From Tamarix chinensis (Eukaryota > Streptophyta > Magnoliopsida > Caryophyllales > Tamaricaceae), in NCBI GenBank assembly GCA_030549775.1, contig CM060175.1, forward strand, positions 66,453,245 through 66,517,244: a stretch of 64,000 bases of DNA. The letters run 5' to 3'. Positions 23,401 through 34,534 of the stretch are shown here, piece after piece. Below the pieces are notes generated by a model. The model was not told where the DNA came from, did not search any database, and was given only the letters and a program-made list of their open reading frames with translations. Position 1 is the first letter of the stretch, and every line of letters begins with the position of its first letter. The position numbers and the translations under genes were made by a program.

Positions 23401-25367
23401 TAGTTAATAGAAAACTTCTCGTTTACTAAAAAAAGTAATAAAGCCACGTTAAACAATAAAAGGTAATGGTGGCTACAGAAGCCCAATCATTATATTGGAT
23501 CATAATGTTAAGTAGTGTTTTTAATAATTTGGTTCCTAGATAAAAATATTCATTTTACTCTCACAAAATTTTATTTTACATTCATACATGTCCCTCGATT
23601 AGGGACTAAAATAGATAAGGTTACATTTTAGATGGACCAATTTAAATACAAATGAAATCTAACAAAACTAAAATGAATTTTTTTATTCATGGACCAAGAC
23701 ATAAAAAAAAAACACAATCTAGAATAACCAAAATAATAATAATTTATTCAATAAATCAATAATAAAAAGTTTTCCCCTTATCAAAAAGAAAAAAAACATA
23801 TTTTTTATTATTAAAATAGTTAATACATGAGTTGTAATTTTGTTTAGATAAAATTTATTTAGATGCTCTAATATTTGGGTTGATATTTATTCGAGTCATT
23901 ACCTAAATGGGTACCTACATGGAATTTATAGTATTACTATTTTTCCCATTTTTTTACTCAAGTAAAAATTAATTCAAATGTAAAGGTAGAGATGTAAATG
24001 ATATAAATTTTGATTGAATAACCCCATAATTGACACCAAAACATGATAAAGTTGATATACCTAAATTTGTACTTATGTTCGAAAATGTGTTCACTAATAT
24101 ATCTATATTCATCCCTGTCGACAATTCATCACTTGTATATAACAAAAATCCAATAGATAAATCTATCGACAATTTAAATTAGAAAAATATAAGATAGGTT
24201 TTTTCACTTTTAACCTTAGAAAATATATTGATAAGTTATATAAATGAAGAGTAAAAAATAATTTTCTATTAGATAAATGGATGTTGGTATAGATACGAAT
24301 ATGAGGATGGATATAGATTTAGAATCCCTTACAACTTTACCTCTATCCATATATGAACTTAACAGATTTTTATTTTCCTTTCATATTTGTTATACATCCG
24401 TTGGGTAAATTTCATAGGGTTATGGATAAAAGTCCTATATTTTGCATCCTATGTAAAGTAACCAGATACAAGTATATAGAATACAAAGTGCCTGAAAAAC
24501 ATTATGCCAAATATCGGTGTACCTAAACATAATATATTTTAATTATTTTTATTGATATTGATATTTTTGTGAAGAATTAATCACAAGTAGGGGTGTACCA
24601 AATATGAGTAAACCGTTAGTCAAGCCATAATTTTACCATTTGGTCCAATTAACGATTTTAAAAAAGTGCATTTTGGTTAATTGCTAGAGGTCTAAAATTT
24701 TAGTTAGATGATTCTTAATCATATGACCATATTATATTTATAAAATACACAAACATAAAATTGTTTTAGATTGTTGTTAGTTGTTACTATATAATTTCTA
24801 GTTATTTTGCAATATATATTGTTCCAAATTTATTGGATATATCTAATAATTGACTATTAAAGATTATTATGATCATGCCGATAGTTTAAATTCATAACAA
24901 TTGGCATAATAATAGTGAGATATATTTAATATTTTATCGCAATTCTTTTGTTAAGGATAAATATATCGATATCAAAGCATAATAATAAATTTAAAATATA
25001 TATATATTGGTTTACTATTAACTGCGCAAAATAAAATTTTCAATTTTTTTTTATTTTGGTTAAATTAAATTTAAAATATTTCTACTTTGGTTAAAAAATA
25101 ACAATCATATAATAGGATTTAAGTTGGTTAAGGACAAAGACCGGTAGTCTAGGCGAAGCTTGCGAGCTTAAAAATCCCAAATATAAGCGAGCTTCGGTAG
25201 TGGCGTGAGAGGAAAAGAAGAGCAGATAGACGTCCAAAAACAACCGAGCGCCGCACGCCAACTAATTGCCTCAGTAAGGCAGCATGTTGATTTTCACCCA
25301 TCATCATAATATTAATATATGTATATGTATATTATATGTCCAAGTCCTCCCCTGGTTTTCTCAAGCC
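23401..25367. other. AT-rich intergenic spacer upstream of the glycosyltransferase gene
   Basis: Apart from the degenerate hAT element at 23987-24451, no gene or RNA is visible. A second TAGGGGTGTACC-like hAT left end occurs at about 24590, but no partner end was found. 25130-25300 is GC-richer and may be distal promoter. Confidence 0.5.
23987..24451. mobile_element. Degenerate non-autonomous hAT element, relative of the one at 5711
   Basis: Starts TAGAGATGTAAATGATA and ends, on the other strand, TAGGATGCAAAATATAGG. The flanking 8-mers TGTAAAGG (23979-23986) and TGTAAAGT (24452-24459) match at 7 of 8 positions. The length of 465 bp is close to the 475 bp of the nested element at 5711-6185. 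Eroded remnants of the same interior remain, for example 'tacatccgttgggtaaat' against 'ccgttgggcaaaat'. I infer an older insertion of the same family. Confidence 0.65.
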
Positions 25368-25376
25368 TATATTTAT
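25368..25376 (+). promoter_or_regulatory. TATA-like box upstream of the GT47 gene
   Basis: TATATTTAT about 70 bp before the start codon at 25440, with pyrimidine-rich sequence between. The position suits a short 5' leader, but the surroundings are AT-rich, so chance is possible. Confidence 0.4.
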
Positions 25377-25439
25377 CCTCTCGTAATAATAAGGTACAAC
25401 TAATGAATTAATCACCTATACTCTAAATTCGACCCCCCG

Positions 25440-26618
25440 ATGGCCACTCCTCTCGCCGCCACCATGATCTCTTCCCTTCTCCTCCTCTCCCTCCTCCCAT
25501 CCACCGCCGCATCTCCACCCATCACCGCATTCACAACCCCATACCTCTCCCAAACCACTCTTTTCACCAACTACAAAACGATGCTCAAAACATTCAAAAT
25601 CTTCATCTACCCATCATCAGCACCACCGCCGCCTCCACGACGTATTCCTCCCGAGACCGCAGCCTCAGCGACCAATACTAGCCTGATTTCACTATTCCAA
25701 AACTCCCTCCTCTCTACTCCTTTCCTAACACAAGACCCATGCAAAGCACACCTCTTCTTCATTCCTTTCCCTCCTCACTACTCCACGCGCTCCCTATCCC
25801 GTCTTATCTCCGACCTCCGGTCCTCTTACCCTTACTGGAACCGTACCCTCGGCGCCGATCATTTCTTCGTCTGCTCACCTCGTGAGATCGGCCCCTCGTC
25901 CAGTCGTAACGTCGTTGAGTTGAACAAAAATTCTATTCGGATTTCATCTTTCCCGTCACCACCTGGTCACTTCATCCCTCACAAGGATATCTCTTTCCCT
26001 CCTCTCCACCTCGCCGATTCGCACGCGCCGCCACAGCCATCGGAGAACAACAGCAGTACTTCTGCTCCGAGTCGTCATACGTACCTCGGGTACTTGAGGT
26101 GGGACGAGAAGAATCCGCAAGAGGTCGTGGGCTCAGCGTCGGAATCTAGTTTATCAAGTTTGGTCAATCAGTTGAATTTCGATCCTGACAATTTCTTGAT
26201 CGAACCGGAGCCGTCGGACGGGGATGCGACTAGTCGCGTCAACCGCTTGAAAAGCAGCAAGTTTTGTTTGTTTGCCTACGAAGTTGACCAGGGGATGATT
26301 GGATTAGGTGAGGCACTGTTACACGGTTGTGTCCCTGTGTTTATCACTGACGGTCGTCCGATCCAAGATTTACCCTTCATGGATGTATTGAGGTGGCACG
26401 ATCTTGCTTTGTTTGTTGAGACACGTGTTGGGGTCGATGGGATTAAGGGTATGTTAAATGGTTTGAAGGATGAAGACTACGAGAGGATGAAAAGATTAGG
26501 TGCGGTTGCGAGTAAGCATTTTATTTGGAACGTTAATCCGGAGCCGTTTGATGCGTTTTATATGTTGATGTATCAGTTATGGAACAGACGATTTGTTGTT
26601 AGATATGCTACGTACTAG
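25440..26618 (+). CDS. Exostosin-family (GT47) glycosyltransferase, intronless
   Basis: A single 392-codon frame. Residues about 9-24 (MISSLLLLSLLPSTAA) form a hydrophobic N-terminal segment that could act as a signal anchor, as expected for type II Golgi enzymes. The exostosin domain follows: FKIFIYPS (about 52-59), CKAHLFFIPF (about 101-110), a YPYWNRTLGADHFFV block (about 130-145), and the C-terminal nucleotide-sugar-binding region SKFCLFAYEVDQGMIGLGEA ... GCVPVFITD, then DVLRWHDLALFVE. Family members transfer sugars in cell-wall polysaccharide or glycoprotein synthesis; the exact substrate cannot be told from sequence. The first ATG follows a TATA-like box at a suitable distance. The 5' half is markedly GC-richer than the 3' half. 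At 392 residues it is shorter than many plant GT47 proteins, with a short stem, but both ends look natural. Confidence 0.88.
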   Translation: MATPLAATMISSLLLLSLLPSTAASPPITAFTTPYLSQTTLFTNYKTMLKTFKIFIYPSSAPPPPPRRIPPETAASATNTSLISLFQNSLLSTPFLTQDPCKAHLFFIPFPPHYSTRSLSRLISDLRSSYPYWNRTLGADHFFVCSPREIGPSSSRNVVELNKNSIRISSFPSPPGHFIPHKDISFPPLHLADSHAPPQPSENNSSTSAPSRHTYLGYLRWDEKNPQEVVGSASESSLSSLVNQLNFDPDNFLIEPEPSDGDATSRVNRLKSSKFCLFAYEVDQGMIGLGEALLHGCVPVFITDGRPIQDLPFMDVLRWHDLALFVETRVGVDGIKGMLNGLKDEDYERMKRLGAVASKHFIWNVNPEPFDAFYMLMYQLWNRRFVVRYATY

Positions 26619-28456
26619 CCAGTCTGCCCTAGTGGCATGGCATCAGACGTGTATTGCGTAGTCCAGAGGTCCAATTTGTTTCCTCGACGGAAGTGGATTT
26701 TGAAAATTAAAAACTCTCACCGCTCTTACGTCTCAATCCTTACCAGCTTATGTAAATCGCGCTTGAAGTAATGTTTCCAGCGCACCGAGTATGACCCCCC
26801 AACCCCCGACTAAAGTAAAAACATATGTAAAATCATCAAAATATAATGAGTAATAATAACAAATGTGGATATAAAATTAAATGTATAATATTAATAAAAA
26901 CGACATGCATTAAAAAGTAGGTGAAATTATCAACAATCATGAAATAAGTATTAGATACTATCTATGTATAAAGGAAAAGAAGTATGTGTCATTGTGCTGG
27001 ATTATTATTATCTTTGTATTACGATGACAATATTGCTCAATATTCGGTCCCAGGCCATTTCCTGGTCAGGAATTTTTAAGAATATTATTATTGGAAAAAA
27101 AAATTATTGCAACTTTTAGCAAAAATGAACCACATATATATATATGAAAAATATTCAATGAGAATTATATTTTTCAGTGAAAATTAAGAACTAATATTCC
27201 TAATTGAAGGCCCACAGTAGATAGTAGAAAATATTGTTAAGTAGTTTCAAGAAATTATAATATTTGAGTGTTAGAAAAAAATATATAATATTTTTATTAA
27301 TCTTGTGTATTTATATTTTGGCTTTAGAAACTACCTACCATAGGTAATGGAAACTACTCTTAATATGTAGAAGAAACTATTATAAGTCTATCATAAAACC
27401 ATAGTATTTTATTATTAGAATAAAAACGGTATTATTTTTGTAAATATTAAGTATTTATGTTTTAAATTAGAAAATTATTTATAATAAGTGGTGAAAAATA
27501 CCCCGCTTAGAAAAGTACAGTATTTGAGTGTCGTGAAAAAATATGGTAATATTTTTATAAACATTAGATATTTATGTTTTAAATTGGATTGATGGAAACT
27601 ATCTACAATAGGTATTGGAAAATGATCATAGTAGGTAGTAAAAATTGTTATAAATATCTTAGAAAACTAATATGATTTTCGGTGTGTTTACCATAAGTGA
27701 TAATTTCCACTACATATGTTATGTCTGTATGTGTAGTAAGTAAGTACGTATGTATGTAAAGATATATAGTTTTTTTTTAAATTGACAACGACTTTAGTTG
27801 GATGTGATATCGCTTAACAATGAATTAAGTTAATTATTTTATAATTTGTGCACTATCATCCGATTCTAAACTAGCAAATACAAACTAAGAAAATAGTAAT
27901 ACTTATGATGTGATACTACTTTGGCAGGTAAATTGTTACCAATATGATAGCTTTTAATAGGTAAGGAAAAATAGATGGTGCATGTGACTTGCGTTTTGAA
28001 AAATGGTATTACTTTTCAAATAACATTGCTTTCACCCTCTATTTTTTCGGATTCTAAAAAGTAGTAATCAGAAAATACAAGGACCTCACCTAATTTTCTT
28101 TTGTATATCTCATTAAATCATGTTCCATTTGATCTTAATTAAAATTTTCAACGGCCTTTCATTTAACTTTTTCTTTTCTTTTCCTTTTTCCTTCCTATGT
28201 CTTGGGGTTTTCCTCCGATTTCTTTCCCAACTTTCCCTCCCTCCCATCCCTTTCTTTTCCTCATGGCGTACGTACATTACAAACCTTATCGAATCACTCC
28301 CCTTAATTGTGCTTCCTTTCTCGTCTAATTAGGGTGCTAACTGCTATTCCGAGGAAGAATGTGCATCCGTGCATTTGATATCGGGCGCATCACTCGGTTG
28401 GAATAGAAAAAAAAAAAAAAAAGAAGGAAAAGAAGCCACCCATCAAGGATCATTCC
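26619..28456. other. Intergenic spacer between the GT47 and Rab genes
   Basis: Contains the 3' region of the glycosyltransferase gene, a degenerate tandem repeat (27190-27700), and the putative promoter/5' leader of the Rab gene, with pyrimidine-rich 28150-28330 and an A-run at 28409-28423. A short open frame at 28120-28332 is low-complexity leader sequence, not a gene. Confidence 0.5.
27190..27700. repeat. Degenerate tandem repeat, period roughly 115-145 bp
   Basis: Three to four diverged units share the order 'agtatttgagtgt..aaaaatat..aatatttttat..aatatt..gtatttatgttttaaatt..ggaaactatctacaatagg'. Anchors occur at about 27304, 27450 and 27566. Origin unknown. Confidence 0.6.
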
Positions 28457-29369
28457 ATGGCTTATAAGGTTGATCATGAATACGATTACCTGTTCAAGAT
28501 TGTATTGATAGGCGACTCTGGTGTTGGAAAATCAAATATTCTTTCGAGATTTACTCGAAATGAGTTTTGCTTGGAATCCAAATCCACCATTGGTGTTGAA
28601 TTCGCAACGAGGACGTTACAGGTTTTAATTTACCTCCTCCGTCTGCTCGCCTGGAATGTGCCGATCGAACATCGGAATGAATTGAATTGAGAAACGCAAT
28701 GCCTGATCCATTCTTTATTTATTTGTAATGAGCCCGTAAGGGCAACACCTCATCGGCATATGTGCTTCATTCATGTGGGATATAGATGTGATTCCAACTA
28801 CAATCCCAATGCATGCCTTAAGTACTAATCCTATTGCATGCACAAAAGATCAAGCTTATGTATTTCTATATATATGTGTGTGTGCGTGCGTGCAGGTAGA
28901 GGGCAAGACAGTGAAGGCACAGATATGGGACACGGCAGGACAAGAGAGATACAGAGCCATAACAAGCGCGTATTACAGAGGAGCCGTAGGAGCACTCCTA
29001 GTCTACGACATAACCAAGAGACAAACCTTTGATAACGTCCACAGATGGCTGCGCGAGCTAAGAGATCATGCGGATAACAACATAGTCATCATGTTGGCGG
29101 GAAACAAATCCGACTTGAGCCACCTGAGGGCCGTTCGTGAAGAAGAAGGCCACGGATTAGCCGAGAAGGAAAATGTTGCGTATCTTGAAACATCGGCTTT
29201 GGATTCACATAATATTGAAAGAGCTTTCCAGACTATTCTGTATGATATCTACCAGATTATAAGTAGGAAAGCATTGGCTGCTCAAGAAGCTACCGGTAGT
29301 TTGCCTCATGGAATGACTATTAACGTTGGGAACGATAGTGTTAGTAAGAGAACTTGCTGTTCCAATTAA
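28457..29369 (+). CDS. Rab GTPase, RABA2-type (Rab11 class), two exons
   Basis: Exons 28457-28621 and 28896-29369 join in frame (CAG|GT...gcag|GTA) to give 212 residues. All Rab G motifs are present: GDSGVGKS (19-26), effector Thr44 in [17 protein letters not shown] (66-72), NKSD (125-128) and ETSA (153-156). The C-terminus is CCSN, a double-cysteine geranylgeranylation end. [32 protein letters not shown] and [21 protein letters not shown] are typical of the RABA2 subgroup, which controls traffic through the trans-Golgi network/early endosome to the plasma membrane and cell plate. The single intron after LQ agrees with that subgroup. Compared with consensus RABA2, the 129-150 segment is somewhat diverged ([19 protein letters not shown]), but no key residue is lost. 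Subgroup assignment is inference. Confidence 0.93.
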
Positions 29370-29850
29370 ATAGATAGACATGCTGGGGGCTTGGTTTGAG
29401 GAATTTGATCGACAAAAGTGGGTTCGGTTATCATTCTGTAATTTGGGGTGCGTATGATGTGCTGTAACTTGTAAGTTTGTAGGCCTGCATGTATGATGTA
29501 TGTATAACCGAAGCCTTGAAAATTTTGGTTCTAGCTATAATTTGATGCCACCGTCTATGTTGATTTGTATATATGTACCATGGCTATTCAAGTTCTCTTT
29601 CAATCGGTTGTAATTTTTTTCCTTCTTCTGGGAATTGCTTTGTATGTTGTGTAAGTCACCTAGTGAAAGCTTAATATCTATAAACCTCGTCGACGTTATT
29701 TCACATCTAATCTATATTTGATTTGTTCGATGTAACTTTATTTCCGCAGCCAAATCAAGTTGTATATGATATACGTCCAAGATGCCCCAAGACACTCATC
29801 AAGATGTCTACCAGCCATAGCCGGACTATAGAATCATAAGAACAAACCTC
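29370..29850 (+). other. 3' untranslated/downstream region of the Rab gene
   Basis: AT-rich with no open frame. The polyadenylation site cannot be placed exactly. GTTGTAATTTTTTTCC near 29610 is a possible U/GU-rich element. Confidence 0.35.
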
Positions 29851-31949
29851 TTAAACTTGGAGTAAATAAAAACTATGTGTGGTTGTTGGTTTAGTTTCAT
29901 GAGAATAGCATGTTGGTCTTTTGTTAGTAAGCATGCTATCTGAATATTTTTATGATATTCTTAAGAGGAGGAATAAAGCATCAAAGCATGTGGATTTTAG
30001 GATATTGAGTATCTTTAATCATATTTGGAGTTAACTAAGTTGTAAGTCGTTTTAGTCTATTTATGTGATTTTCAGCTTTTGGCATATTTTGGTGTGCTAC
30101 GGCTGTTTGTAATTTTGCAGAATTTATCATTGATTTACTTGGGATTTTAAGGTAAAATCATATAAAAAACATGTTAGGTTTGAGCTTGCATGTGATTAGT
30201 TATGATTTTTTTTGCAAATTTAAGCATGATTAAGGGATTTTTTGGTAAAATACTTGTCTATTGTGAGATTTTGAAAATTTTGGGAGTTCCATGGTGTTCA
30301 TCATGATAAAATTGATATTAGTTTAAAGTTTCATGTATTCAAGGGCAATTTGGTGATTTCATTTGTGTGTAAATTTTTTTAGAGTTAAAGTCCTGGATGG
30401 ATTATGTTATATTTGGTATACGTATGTTTGAGTTAAATTTTCATGGTTTGAGTTAAATTTTCATGAATTTCTATAAAGGTCAGCAATTTTATTGGTATTT
30501 TTGAAGTTTATGGGAAATTAAGACAAAAAATGGTCATTATACATGGTTATGAATTTTGTTGAGTTGATTTAGCTTATAAATGGTATAATTGAGTGTAAGT
30601 TAATTTTTCATGATTTGTGGAATTTTTTTAGTATTTTATATGTTTTATGATAAAAGGGATAAAATGGGTGTTTTAAAAAATATTAGGCACTTTGAGATAT
30701 TTTGATGACTTGGTCTTGTCGCAAACAATATTTTTTTTGGAAAAAAATCCTATTTGACCCGTTTTGGCATTCAAAGTGGCTTTTTTACTTATGGTTTGGT
30801 TCTTTCAGATATTTTGTGTTTTTGGTTCAAATTAACACTTTCTTGATGGTGTAGGTGTGTTCTTGAGTTAGGTGGGATTGTTAAAGGCTTTGTGCCTTAA
30901 CCCTTGGCATGATGGTGTAGGTGTGTTCTTGATACCTTGTAGATTAGGATAATGAGAGGATTTGAAATGGTTAGATGGTTGTGTTCTTAATCCCTTGTAT
31001 GTCAAGATAATTAGAGAATTTGAAATTGTTAAGTATGAAATTGGTAATTTTGTATCTTTTATGTGATGTGTGATGACTCGAATAAAATACTAATTATTTA
31101 AAGTGAAAGATGATTTGTGTTGGGTAGGCATCTCATGCCTTGGATTAGGCCCCCAAGTACAAAAGATATTAGGGTTGAAGGGCCCATTTCTACTTCATAA
31201 TTTAAATAAAAAACCATTAGGGGGATGCGTATTTAAGAATTTAAAGCTCTAGGCATTATGTTTATGACAAATAGTCATGTGTTTCCTTAACTAGATATCT
31301 TAGAAGTAAGTCATTTGTAGGGGACAACTATAGTGATTTACATGGCTGAGATGATAATCTCTCTCAAAGTTGAATGGAAAGGTTTGGTCACTATTTTGTG
31401 CCATCAATAATAGTTATTGTTGTATACTACCCTTATTACATGGTCTACTATTAGATCTCTAATTGGTTGTTTGAGAAAGTTGGAGTCCATTATTAGATTT
31501 CTTGTTGGTTGTTTGAGAAAGTTGGAGGTGTTGCATGTTGTTGCGTGTTTTACCCTTAAGTATACATGACTAGATATATACATGTGATTTGTATAACCTA
31601 TGTTATGTTAGCATGTTATTTGCTTTGAGTTGGATGTTTTTACTTAGTACTCTTGTACTGAACAAATTATTTTTTAGTGGTTTTGGTGTAGCTATTTGGG
31701 TTACTTCTGTAGCTTTGGGTTTGGCTTTGAGAGTATCTCTTCTAGAGTTTTGTCCCATGTTTTAATTGTTGTTTTGGTTATTGTTGCTTTGCTCCAACTT
31801 TTGTAGCCTTTGTTTTGAGAATTTTACTCTACAAAGAGATTTACCTTACAATATTGTTTCCCTTTTGTTGTTTGATTTTTATATTCAACCTTATATCTAT
31901 CATGAGTTAGATAAACACACATTCCTCTTCTTATGATATATGTGAAGGT
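29851..31949 (+). repeat. Decayed LTR-like repeat copy, left part (split by the CACTA element)
   Basis: Non-coding and T/G-rich on the plus strand. It carries the family motif ACTAATTATTTAAAGTGAA near 31090 and a 'ttacttagtactcttgtactgaac' segment near 31650, comparable with 'cttactcagtacgtagcata' of the 7063 copy. After the CACTA element the sequence resumes at 37936 and reaches a degraded end 'aaaaaaggtgttatactac' near 38010-38028. The left boundary is unclear. Confidence 0.45.
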
Positions 31950-31967
31950 CACTACTACGGAAACAGG

Positions 31968-32305
31968 AATTAATAACGGCACATTAGTAACGGTGGTTCG
32001 AAAACCGTCGTCAAATCCGTGAAAATTAATGCGCGGGAATTTTTAATAACGGTTTTACGTAATAACCGTTATTAAAAGTGCAACGTAAAATTTTGCACGG
32101 GAATTTTAATAACGGTTGACGTAAAACCGTTATTAAAAATTGATTTAATAACGGTTCAAACAAGAACCGTTGTTAAAATTTCCAAAGTTTTAATAACGGT
32201 TTCTTTTAAAACCGTTATTAAATCTTGTTTTGATAACGGTTCTTGTAAGAACCGTTATTAAATCAATTTTTAATAACGGTTCTTACAGGAACCGTTATTA
32301 ATATC
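31968..32305. repeat. Left subterminal array of TAATAACGGTT hairpins
   Basis: About six to seven units in which TTTAATAACGGTT and AACCGTTATTAAA face each other across a loop of 4-10 bases, so each unit can fold into a hairpin. Subterminal repeats of CACTA elements are the known binding sites of the element's TnpA-like protein; that these are such sites is inference. Confidence 0.9.
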
Positions 32306-32725
32306 TCCTTTTATTTTGTTCTCTTCTGTTTCGTGCCAAAAATTTCACACTCTGCCGCTTCCCTCTCGTACTCTCTTTCTATTGCGAACCCTTGCACCAC
32401 CGCTCCGGCTCCTCTGAATTAAGGTAAACCGTCGCACCGCCATCTCTCCACCACCCCTCTGCCATTCTTGCGAACGTAGCCAGCATTTGTACCTTCGTCG
32501 TTGCCGTTCTCAACTTGTACGCCGTCGCTCCCTTTATGTATGTGTTGTTCTTCCTTCAATAATATTGCTTAATTTGTCTCTCTACTGATATGTATATATA
32601 TATATAAATGGATGCATGTTGTACCGAAGATGTTGTGTTTGATGTGTTGTTCGAAAATCTATCGTTCGATGTGTTGGTAAAAAAATTTGCTGTGGCCTTT
32701 TTGATTGTGGCCGACCGAGACCTTA

Positions 32726-32732
<7 letters not shown>

Positions 32733-32759
<27 letters not shown>

Positions 32760-32775
32760 CTATATATATATATAA
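32733..32775. repeat. (TG)n/(TA)n microsatellite
   Basis: Alternating TG followed by alternating TA within the CACTA element. It generates a spurious Cys/Val-repeat reading frame. Confidence 0.85.
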
Positions 32776-33357
32776 ATGTGTTTATAATCTATTTTATAAA
32801 AATATGTATTATTATTTTAAGAGAATCCACAAGCCTAAAATATATATTATTATCATAAGATATGTACGTTCTAAGTATAAAATTAAGGTGTATATATTTT
32901 TTTAGCACTCACATTATTATATATGCAGATGATCATGTGTATTTATATGCTTTTTTTAATATATATATATTTTGTAAGACGTGTATGTTTGTTTTTCCGT
33001 AAAATGTGTGTTTATATGTGTTCTATTATATGTATATATATTTATAATATATTCATATATAAGATGTGTATATATAATCTTAAATAATTGTGGTTAGGGT
33101 TAGGGTTAGCTATAGGTTTAGGATCATTATCTTATGAGGTTTAGTGTTATTTTTTATTATAATTTATTAGGGTTAATTATTGTTAGGGTTAGTGGGAGGG
33201 GGGAGGGTTAGGGTTTATCGTTTATTATATTAAATATAAACTAGGGCTATAAGGAAAAATCCTAAGGATAAGAGTATTGTGCCTGGGGAAAAGTTGAGGA
33301 GGTTGGTTGGGCATCGGTGTTGTGATCGATAAAAATTAAATAGAGATGAATAATTGT

Positions 33358-33358
33358 G

Positions 33359-33394
<36 letters not shown>

Positions 33395-33405
33395 CATCAT
33401 CATCA
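33358..33405. repeat. (ATA)n/(ATC)n microsatellite
   Basis: About twelve ATA repeats followed by ATC/TCA repeats, non-coding, in the CACTA element upstream of the hypothetical frame. Confidence 0.85.
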
Positions 33406-33731
33406 TATAAGATTTATTAGATTGTACTATATATATATATATATATTATCTTATTAATATCTACTTGATTTTACTATGCGTAGCTTGAATGATTTGATGA
33501 TAGTTTGATGTTTAGCCAGTTTGTTAAATATATAACTAAAGATTATGTCCTTATTTTAAATAGTTTGATGTTGTTAGGTTTACATAGTTGGTTATGATCT
33601 GGTAGAATATATTTATGATTTGTCTAGCTAGTTGAAGATCACTTTATATATTCTGTAATTTAGATCCTTTTAATTTCGAGAACAACCTTGATGATAAGAT
33701 TTAGTGGTTCTCATTTGTAGGTAGTGATCAG

Positions 33732-34205
33732 ATGACATACCCTCCACTGTATTTTCATATGGCGCCACATAGAGATGTACAGACTCATGTGATATGGTTA
33801 TATAATGAGCTATGTCATTTGTACGTGAGTGGCTCATCCTATCACCCCTTCCATTTCAGATCTTATCACCTTCTGTTGACCCTGCCTCAGATAGAGCCAT
33901 GGGCATCGGCTACGTCTACTTTTTTGCAGTGGTTTGTCTACCACAGTGATGCACCACACCCGAGATTTATTGAGGGTGAGATGTTTGCTAGAGAGTATGA
34001 TAGGATATCGAGAGAACTGATGGTCATCGATGACGAGTGGAGGTATCGTCATAGCTTGCCTCGGAGTATCCACCTCAGTTACCCTAGAGTATCCGTGAGT
34101 AGACTCTCATTTGATGATGTCAGGGATCAAATGATATATCGTGATGAGTGGACTTTTAGAGTTATAGTTTTTAGTCGGGCTCGACGAGGCTATCGGGGGA
34201 TTTAG
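33732..34205 (+). CDS. Hypothetical CACTA-borne protein, 157 residues
   Basis: The frame starts at an ATG just after a possible splice acceptor (tttgtag|gtagtg) and ends about 330 bp before the Tnp2-Ulp1 gene. The composition is that of a normal globular protein: aromatic-rich, with charged segments such as FIEGEMFAREYDRISRELMVIDDEWRYR and RLSFDDVRDQMIYRDEWTFRV. I recognise no domain. CACTA elements commonly carry a second gene (TnpA-like, DNA-binding) beside the transposase, so a role in binding the subterminal hairpins is conceivable but not shown. It could also be an extra 5' exon set of the downstream gene or a captured host fragment. Confidence 0.5.
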   Translation: MTYPPLYFHMAPHRDVQTHVIWLYNELCHLYVSGSSYHPFHFRSYHLLLTLPQIEPWASATSTFLQWFVYHSDAPHPRFIEGEMFAREYDRISRELMVIDDEWRYRHSLPRSIHLSYPRVSVSRLSFDDVRDQMIYRDEWTFRVIVFSRARRGYRGI

Positions 34206-34534
34206 TTTTAGATATGAGTTTTCGTTTTTTAGGCATTTGAGTTGTAGCAACATTTTGATGTATATAGTGCTGCTATTGCTTAAATCTTGTAGTATGCATA
34301 TCTTTTGTAAATTGAACTATTAATTGTATAATATTTTGCTACGTTTGTATGTATGCATATATATATAATGAACTCTTTGTAAGTATGAGGAGTTTCGTTG
34401 ATCAGCATTAATATAATTTTGGAAACTTGTTAGCATGATTCGTATAATTTTGAAAATTATTATACTTATAATTCAATTGATTTTTAATATATAATTAATT
34501 ACTTTCATGTGGGATATATCTAGATTCAAATAAT

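Noticed and set aside
24590..25140. Another hAT-like left end TAGGGGTGTACC
   Set aside because: No matching right end or 8-bp duplication could be found downstream.
33095..33115. Telomere-like GGGTTAGGGTTAG
   Set aside because: Only about three units, not the usual plant telomere unit TTTAGGG, and inside a CACTA element; chance or a tiny remnant.
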